Source: Acidobacteriota bacterium | Lineage (GTDB): Bacteria > Acidobacteriota > Thermoanaerobaculia > Gp7-AA8 | Direction: 5' to 3' | DNA length: 64,000 nt | NCBI GenBank assembly: GCA_019244185.1 | Contig: JAFATB010000006.1 | Location: 186,001-250,000 of the forward strand | In this document: one piece after another, positions 30,801-39,800 of the stretch | Numbering within the stretch: position 1 is the stretch's first letter | How the letters are laid out: each line of letters starts with the position of its first letter | Notes under the pieces: generated by a model | What the model was told of the DNA's origin: nothing | Database searches by the model: none | The model's input: the letters and a program-made list of their open reading frames with translations, nothing else | Made by a program: the position numbers and the translations under genes

Positions 30801-33800
30801 ACGTAGCCGTTGCCGCGTCCCGCGGTCGTGTCGGTGCTGTACGTGAACGTCTGCGTGTAGTCGGCGGTGAGCGAGGCGCCGCCCGCGTCCTTCACGCTCT
30901 TTTTGACGGTCAGGGTGATGTTCTTCGCGGGCAGCGAGGCGAAGGTGATGGTCGCAGTCTGGCCGCCGGTGTCGAGTGCAACGGTCCCGGTGAGCGCGCT
31001 CTCCCCTTCCGGCGTCACGAGCAGCGTGCCCGAGGGCGACGCGATCAGCGACGCGAGGTCCATCGGCTTCGAGAACTGGATGGCGAGCGTCTTCGCGTTG
31101 CGGTCGAGCGTGGCGCCGACGACCTGCAGCGTGGCGCAGCTGAGGCGATAGCAGAGCGCGCGCTCGGCGGAGAGGCTGCCGTCGGCGCCGAGCTCGCGCA
31201 CGCGCACGAGGTGATAGCCGGTCTGGCCAGAGAACGTAAGCGCGGCCTTGAACGCGCCGGTGTCGGAGGCCTGCGCGGTGAGCACGACGCCATCGACTTC
31301 GACGCGCGCCTGCGCGTTCGGCGAGACGCGGCCGGTGATCGTGGTGCCGCTGAAACAGCCGGTGGTCGTGGCCTCGTCGAGAATCGGCGCGTTCGACGGC
31401 GCGCTGCCGCCGGCGGTGAAGGCGAACGTGTACGGCGACGCGAGCGCGCCCCCGGCGACGTCGTGCAGCGATGAGGCGATGGTGGCGGTGTAGCGCACGC
31501 CGGCGCGCAGCGGCTGGTGCGGTGCGAACGTGATCGCGTCGCGATCGACGAAGACATCGCCGTCGACAGGGCCGTCGACGCTGCCGTCGGTGCTCGTCAG
31601 CTGGAACGCGTTCGCGGCGGTGGCGCCGTCGAGCGCGTGATTGAAGAGCACAACCAGCGCGACGCCGCGCTCGACGTCGGCGGCGTCGTTCGCGGGGAAC
31701 GACTCGCGCACGGCCAGCGGCTCGGCGAAGCGGATGACGCGCACGGCATCCGTCGCGTCGCGCGCGTCGGGCGCGGTGACGCGTGCAATCAGCGGGGTGA
31801 TGCCGGAGCTCGACGCCGAGAGCGTGACGTCGGCGGCGAAGGCGTTCGCCGTGAGGGTCGCGTTGACGCCGTTCACCTGCACGGCCGAGCCGGCGTCGCC
31901 GGTGAAGGTGCCGGCGACGCGCACGGCGCCGCTCTGCGTCGACGGCAGGTAGGTGTTGTCGCGCGGCGTGTCGATGGCGATCGACGGGCCGCCGGCGAGC
32001 TGGGTCACGTTCACGCGCGCGGTCGTCTGCGTGCCCGCGGCGTTGCGCGCGGTGGCTTCGATGACGGTGACGGCGGCGCTGGCGACCGGCACGCTCGCCG
32101 TGAACGTGCCGGTGGTGTCGGACTGCGGCGTCGCGGTGGCGGCGCGCGATGTGCCGCCGGCGCTGACCGTGATCGTCGCCGGCTCGACGTTCGCGTACGT
32201 GCCGGTGACGTCGATCGACGACGCCCCGCTGTCGCTGCCGGTGAGCGGCGCGGTGATGCTGAGTTGCGGCGCGGCGGTGAGCGCGCGCACGCGCGTGGTG
32301 GCGATGCCGACGCGCGCCGAGCGCGTCTTCGCGCGCACGGTGAGGACGCTGAGTCCTGGCGCGACGGGGACGTTCGGAACGCTGAACGAATGCGAATCCG
32401 CGCCGTCGTCGGCGACGGTGAATGCGATGCCGTTGACGTCACCGGAAACGACGCCCGCGCCGACGGTGCCGCTGACGGTGACGCTGCTGGTCGTCACGCT
32501 GCTGTTCGCGGCAGGCGACGCGATGGTCACGACCGGATCGTCGTAGCGATAGAGCACGAGCGTGACCGGCGCGTCCGTGGTCGGATTGCCCGACGCGTCG
32601 GCGCAGCGGATGGTGACTTCGTTGCGGCCCGGCGCGAGCGTGGCGTCGCCGCAGAACGAGCCGGCGGCGACGGCGGCCGCGAGGCCGTCGATCAGCACGC
32701 CCGCGGCGCCGCCGGAGCGGCCGCTGATGTGCACGTGCTCGCTGAAGACCGCGGCGCCGTCGGCGGGATCGAACTGCCCGAGGCCGCAGCCGGATACCGT
32801 GGCCGCATTGCCGATGAAGAAGACGCGATCGACGCGCGTCTCGTCGCCGGCCGCGTCGCGCGCGGTGGCGGTGAGCGCGTGGCCACCGTCGGCGAGCGGC
32901 GTGACGCCGGCGGCGACGAGGTCGCCGTCGACGCTGAGCGTGGTCACGAGGCCGTCGGGCTGGTTGTCGGTGACGTCGAGCGCGAGACTCGGCGAGGCGG
33001 CAAAATGCGCGCCGTCGGCGAGGTCGGCGCCGTTCGCGGTGACGCGCAGCACCGGCGGCGTGAAGTCGGCGGTGACGTGGACGGAGACGCTGCTCACCTG
33101 GCCGCGATCGTTCGTGAGCGACGCGGTGATCGTGTTTGCGCCTTCGACGAGCGGGAAATCATTCTTGCGGAACGCGCCGGCGGGATCGAGCGCGACGGTT
33201 GCGCCATTGATCGTGACGCCGCGCGCGGCGGCGGGCGTCAGCACCTGGCCGGCGACGAGCGTCGTCGGACGATTGGTCAACATCTTGTCGACCGGCGCGA
33301 AGAGCAGGAGCCCGTTGCCGCCGCTGTCGCGCACGACGTCGACGGAATCCGACGCGCTGTTGCCGGCAGCGTCGGCCGCGATAGCGACGATCGTGTTCGG
33401 ACCGGCGTCGAGCGGCACCGTCGCGCTGAACGCGCCGCCGGCCAGCGTCGCGGCGACGCCGTTCACGGTGACGCTGACGACGTCGTGGCCGCTGACCGTG
33501 CCCTGCACCTCGACGCGGTCGGCGTCGATCACCGCGTGATCGGCGGGAGTCGTGATGGTCACGACCGGCACGCTGCGATCGATGCGGAACGTGGCCGTGA
33601 CCGTCGCGGACTCGTGGCCGAACGCATCCTTCGCCTTCGCCGTCAGCGTGTAGTCGCCGTCGTTCGTCACTTCGCTTCCCGACGTGAACGGCGCGCCGTT
33701 CAGCGTGGCCGCGATCGTGGCCGCGGAATCGTTCGAACGAATGACGGGCGTGACCGCGCGGCGGTAGACCTGATGCGGCGGGATCGGCAATCCGTTCTCG

Positions 33801-36800
33801 ACGATCTCGACGGACGGCGCCGCGCCGCGGATGGTCAACGTGTAGACCATTCGCGACTGGTTGCCCGCCGCGTCGATCGCGAGGAGCGCGAGCGTGTTCA
33901 GCCCTTCCTGCAGCGCGACCGGCAGCGTGAAGTGCACGCCGTCGACCTGCGCGGTCTGGCCCGTCGATTCGATGACCACGGCGGCCGGCTCGCTCAGCGT
34001 GCCGGTCAGCGACGCCGGCTTCTCGCCGACGGTGGCGTTGTTCGCGGGATCGATCGACGTGATGAACGGCGGCGTGCGGTCGATCGTGAAGGCGACCACC
34101 TTCTCGTCGGAGACGTGGCCCGCGCAGTCGCGCGCCGTCGCGCGCAGCACGTGCGGCGCGGGGAGCTCGTTCGCGATCGCGGTGCCGGAGACGTACGGCT
34201 GGCCGTCGAGCGTGACCGTCAGCGCGGCGCCGGCTTCGTTCGCGCGGACGTCGAGCGCGATCGGCCGGTTCACCACCGGCGCGGCGAACGGCGCGCCGCC
34301 TTCACGCACTTCGACGACGGGCTTCGTGCGATCGATGGAGATCGCGACCGTGGCCGCGGCGGTGTGCCCGGCGAGGTCGACCGCCTCGACGCGGATCGTG
34401 AATTTTCCTTCGTCCGGCGCGGGAATCGTCGCCGTGAACGTGCGGTGGTCGTCGCCGACCGTCGCGTTGACGACCGCCGTTCCCATCGTCACCTTCACGC
34501 TCGCCAGCGACACCTCGGATACCTGCCCGCGCACTTCCACCGCGTTCGTATCGAGGCACGCGTTCGCGGACGGCGCCTCGATCGTCACCGCCGGCGCGAG
34601 CGTGTCGAGCGTCACCGGAATGGCGATGGTCGTGTTGTTGCCGGCGCGGTCGAAGCCGATGGCCTCGATCGTGTTCTCGCCTTCGAGCAGCTCGAGCTCG
34701 ACCGGCGTCGTGAACTTGCGATCGGCGATGGTGGCGTCGATGCCGTTGACTTCGATGCCGATCGCGTCGTCCGCGTCGCCGCTGACGAGGATGCGCGGCG
34801 TGGTGAGGCTCGTGTTCGCGAGCGGGCTCGTGATCGCGATCGCCGGCGGCGTCTTGTCGATGGTGAACGTCACCGGCGGCACATCCGTCGAGAGACCGAC
34901 GCGGTCGGTCACCCTCACTTTCAACGTGTACGTGCCTTCGGCCGTGACCGGCGTCTCCAGCGTGTACGGCTGATCGTTGAGCGTGGCCGTCGTCGTCGTA
35001 TCCGTGGTGTCGGTGATGACCGCGCGCGGCACGACGTCGCGGTTGAAGAACTGGCCGTCGGTCAGCTCCTTTTCGCCTTCCATGAGCGTGACCACCGGCG
35101 CGGTGCGATCGATGTAGAAGACGATCGCGGGGATGGTCGTACTCCACGCCAGCTCGTCGGTGACCGTCGCGGTGAGCGAGTACTTTCCTTCCGCGGTGAT
35201 GTCACCGCCGAACGTGAACGGCTGTTCGTTGAGCAGCGCGGTCGTGGTCGTCGGCGTCGTGTCGCTGACGGTGAGCTCGGGGTGGACGTTGCGGTTGAAC
35301 GCGCCGCCGGCGAACGGCTGGCCGTTCTCCGTCACCGTCACGACCGGCGCGGTCTTGTCGATGGTGAAGGTGATCGGCGGAACGACGGTTGCGTGCCCGA
35401 GGTGATCGGTGACGGTGATCGCGAGGACGTGATCCGCGAGCTCGGTGGAGATGGTGCTGTCGGGCGTCCACGGCGCGTTGTCAAGCGTCGCCGTCGTGGT
35501 CGTGGCGGTGAGGTCGTCGATGTCGAGCTTCGGCTCGACGTCGCGATTGAACTTGCCGCCGGTGAACGCCACGCCGTGCTCGAGCACGTGCACGACCGGC
35601 GCGGACTTGTCGATGATGAACGTGATCGGCGGGAGCGTGGTCGTCCAGTGCGCGGCGTCGGTCACCGAGACCGCGAGGACGTGCTCGCGCTCGTCCGCGA
35701 TCGGCGTCCCGCTCGTCCACGGCGCGCCGTCGAGCGTCGCTTCGACCGTCGTCGCGCTGATGTCGTCGACGGCGATGATCGGCGCGATCGTGTCGCCGAA
35801 CTCGTCGCTGGTCGCGAGCACGCGGTCGCCCACCTTCACGCTGACCGCGGGCGGCGTCGTGTCGACCACGAAGTGCACGGTGGGAACGGTCGTCGACCAG
35901 TTCGCGGCGTCCGTTACCTTGATATCCAACGAATGCGCGCCGTCGCCGGCGATGGGCGTGCCGAGGATGTAGGAGTTGCCGTCGAGCTTCGCGTCGATCG
36001 TGTACGCGGTGAGATCGGAGACCGCGACCTGCGGCAGCGCGGGATGCGCGAGCAGCGCGCCGCTCACGAACGGCGTACCGTTCTCCGTGAGCGTTACGAC
36101 CGGCGGCGTCTTGTCGACGGTGAAGACGATCGGCGGCACGTTCGTGACGAACCCGAGCTCGTCGGTGGCCTTGATGACGAGCACGTGGCGATCTTCGCGC
36201 GTGACCGTCGTCTCCGACGTGAACGGTGCGTCGTCCAGCGTGGCCTCGATCGTGACGTGCGTGGTGTCGTTCGACTCGATCTTCGGCGTAACGTCGCGGT
36301 TGAAGATCGTGTCCGACACGAGCGGCGCGCCTGACTCGGTCACGGTGACGACCGGCGCCGATTTGTCGATCGTGAACGCGATCGGCGGCACCACCGTCAC
36401 CCACCCCAGCTCATCCGTCACCGTCACATTCAGCGTGTAGACGCCCTCGGAGGAGATCTCCTGTCCCGAGGTCCACGGCGTTTCGTGCTGGCCGTCGCTG
36501 AGCGTGGCGTTGGTGATCGTCTCGGTGAGATCGTCGATGCGAACGAGCGGCGTGACGGAGCGCTTGAACTTGCCGCCGGTGAACGGCTGATCGGCGTCGT
36601 CGAGGTGCTCGACGACGTGCACGACCGGCGCGGTCTTGTCGATGACGAAGTGGATTGGCTCGAGCGCGCGCTCGTTGCCGACGTCGTCCTTCACGTGCAC
36701 GACGAGCGTGTAGCGCGCGTCGGCCTCGATGGCCGTGCCGCGCGTGTACGGCTGGTCGTTGAGCGTGAGCGTGTACGTGGTCTCGGTGAGGTCGTCGGCC

Positions 36801-39800
36801 GTGATCTCCGGCGTGATCGCGGCCTTGAACTTCGCGCCGTCCTCGAGGTCTTCGCCGTCGACGCGCACGTGCACGTCGGGCGCGGTCTTGTCGAGCACGA
36901 ACGTGAACGGACCGACGCTCTTGGTGAGCCCGCCCGCGTCCGTCGCCGTCGCGGAGATCGTGTGCACCTTCTCTTCGCTGACGACGCGGCCCGGCGGCAG
37001 CTCGTGATTGTCGAGCAGCACGACGACGTCCGGCGGCTTGCTGAGGTTGTCGTCGGCTTCCGTCGACGGCGTGATGTCGCCCGCGAACTTGAAGCTGTTG
37101 TCGACGAACTCTTTTCCGGGCGCGGCGAAGAGACGCAGCGTCGGCGGCGTGCGGTCGATCGTGAAGTCGGCTTCGACGGTCGTCGACAAACCGGCGAGGT
37201 TCGTGACGACGACTTTCAGGTGATGCTTACCTTCCGGCACGTACGGCGTGTCGAGCACGTACGCCTGGCCGTCGATGGTGGCGGTCTTCGTCGTCTCCGT
37301 TGCGGCGACGACGTGCACGCCGGCGACGACGTCGCGCGTGAACGTTTTGCCCACCGGGAACGGTTGCCCGCTCTCGAGCAGCGACACCTCGGGGGCGTTC
37401 TTGTCGAGATGGAACAGGATCTCGGGCGACGTGGACGTGTTGCCGGCCGCATCGCGCGCGTCGACGACGATCTTGTGGCTGCCGTTCGTCGTGTACAGCT
37501 GGCCGAGGACGTACGGGGCGCCGTCGATGTGCGCGGTGAGCTCGTACGGCGTGATGTCTTCCGCGCTCGCGTTGAGCGCGATATCGCGCGCGAACGACGC
37601 GCCTTCGAGGAGCGGCGTCGTGCCTTCGAACACGGAGATCTTCGGCGGCGTCTGGTCGACGATGAACGTCGCGGAGACGGTGGTCGTCCACTGCAGCTCG
37701 TCGGTCACTTTCACGACCAGCGTGTGCGTGCCTTCCGCGGACACCGGCAGCGACAGCGAGAACGGCCTGTCGTCGAGTGTGGCCTCGGTCGTCCACTGGC
37801 TCGTGTCGCTGACATTGGCGACGACGGTGACGTCGTGCGCGAAGATCGCGCCGGTCGCCGGCAGCGGCTGGCCGTTCGCGACGAGACCGACGACCGGCGG
37901 CTCGGTGTCGACGAGGAGATCGAGCTTCCCGTCGGTGGCGTTGCCGAGCGCGTCGACAGCGTGCACGGTGATGGAGTGCGCGCCTTGCGGCACCGGCGTC
38001 TTCGCCACGTACGGCTGCGTGCCGTCGAGCGTCGCCGTGAACGTGACGGCGGAGAGCGCGTCGGTGACCTGCAGGTCGATCGACGGGACGCGGTTGAAGT
38101 CGCGGCGCACGCTCGTGTCGAGCACGGCGTTGCTCTCGAGGAACTTCACCAGCGGCCCGGTCTTGTCGACGAGCACGCGCACTTCGGCGTCGGTCGTGTT
38201 GTCCGCGCGATCGGTCGCGTGCACGGCGACGACGTGCGGTCCGTCCGTCGCGATCGCGGCGCCGGACGTGTAGTCGGTGCCGTCGAGCTTCGCCGTGTAC
38301 GCGACGCCGGGCAGGTTGTCGGTGACGCTGATGACGACGTGCGCGTCGCGGCCGAACGGCGTCTGCACGTTCGTGTCGAGCGCGGTGCCCGACTCGGAGA
38401 ACGCGATCGCGGGCTTCGTCTTGTCGACGAGCAGAGTCAGCGTCGCGTCAGCGGTGTTGCCCGCGGCGTCAATCGCGTGCACCACGAGCGCGTGCTCGCC
38501 TTCCGCAACGATGTTCGTGTTCGTCGTGTACGGCGCGCCGTCGAGCGTGGCGGTGAAGGTCGCGGACGAGACGGCATCCGTCGCGCGCACGTCGATGGCG
38601 ACGTCGCGGCGGAACTTCTGCAGGTCGCGCGGATCGAGCTTCGTCGCGCCGTCGTAGAACGCGATCACCGGCGCGCTCTTGTCGACGAGTAGCGAGAGCG
38701 TGACGTCGGTGACGTTCCCCGCCTCGTCCGTCGCGTGTACTTTCAGCGCGTGCGTTCCCTCGGCCGTAATCGTCGCGAGCGAGGTGTACGCGGCGCCGTC
38801 GAGCGTGGCTGCCGACTGCACCTGTGTCGTCGCGTCGCTGGCGAGAATCTCGACCGCGGCATCGCGCGCGAACTTTGCCGTCTGCGCGGGATCGAGCGTC
38901 GTGCCCGACTCGCGCAGCACGACCACCGGCGCGACTTTGTCGACGAGCACGTCGAGCGTGGCCGTGGCCGGGTTGCCCGCCTCATCGACCGCATTGACGA
39001 CGATCTTGTGCCACCCCTCCGTCGGGATCGGATCGAGCGAGCGCCACGCGTGGCCGTCGAGCGTGGCCGTGTACGTCGGCGTCGACTGCGCGTCGGTGAG
39101 CCGCACCTCGATGGCCGGATCGATCTTGAACTTCGCGATCGGATCGAGCTTCACGCCCGCCGCGTAGAACGCGATCGTGGGCGCGCCGAGGTCGACGAGG
39201 ATCGTGGCCTGGACGGTGCGGCGGTTGCGCACGCCGTCGAGCGCGTCGACGACAAGGTAGTGCGTCCCTTCCTGCGCGATCGGCGTCTTCGCGACGTACG
39301 GGTGCCCGTCGAGCGTGGCGGTGTACGTCGTCGCGGTCCAGGCGTCCGTTACCTGGATATCAATCGATGGCGGCCGGTTGAATTTCGAATTCGGCAGCGG
39401 CAGCGGCGTGCCCGATTCCGTGAGCGTGACGACCGGCTGCGACTTGTCGACGAGCACCTTCACTTCGCTCTCGACGGCGTTGCCGGCGCGATCGACCGCG
39501 CGCGCGTGAATCGTGTGCAGCCCTTCCGCGGCGATCGGCGTGAGCGGCGTGTACGGAGCGCCGTCGACGGTGGCGGTCAGCGTGGCTACGCCCGACGCGT
39601 CGTCGGTTGCGCGCACGTCGACGCGCGCGTCGTGATCGAGCGCGGTGGTGGTGTTCGGCTGGAGCTGGACGCTTCCTTCGAAGAACGAGATCGCCGGCGC
39701 GGTGTGATCGACCGGCGACTTCGCGGAGAGGTCGTCGACGTACGCGTCGCCTTTCACCGCCGACCAGATGCCGATGCGGCCGCTCTTGAGGCGCGTTGCC

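Noticed and set aside
20711-36334. Very long plus-strand ORFs (20711..27085, 27134..29362, 31517..36334, 36485..38692, 38735..40576) antisense to the RHS giant
   Set aside because: Arg/Glu/Ala/Val/Gly/Asp-rich shadow translations with no recognisable domains or signal, caused by high GC3 of the real minus-strand gene; the minus frame has coherent domains throughout.
34850-39715. CRISPR or tandem DNA satellite
   Set aside because: The periodicity is at protein-module level with diverged DNA, not short identical repeats with spacers. No CRISPR-like array was noticed anywhere in the window.
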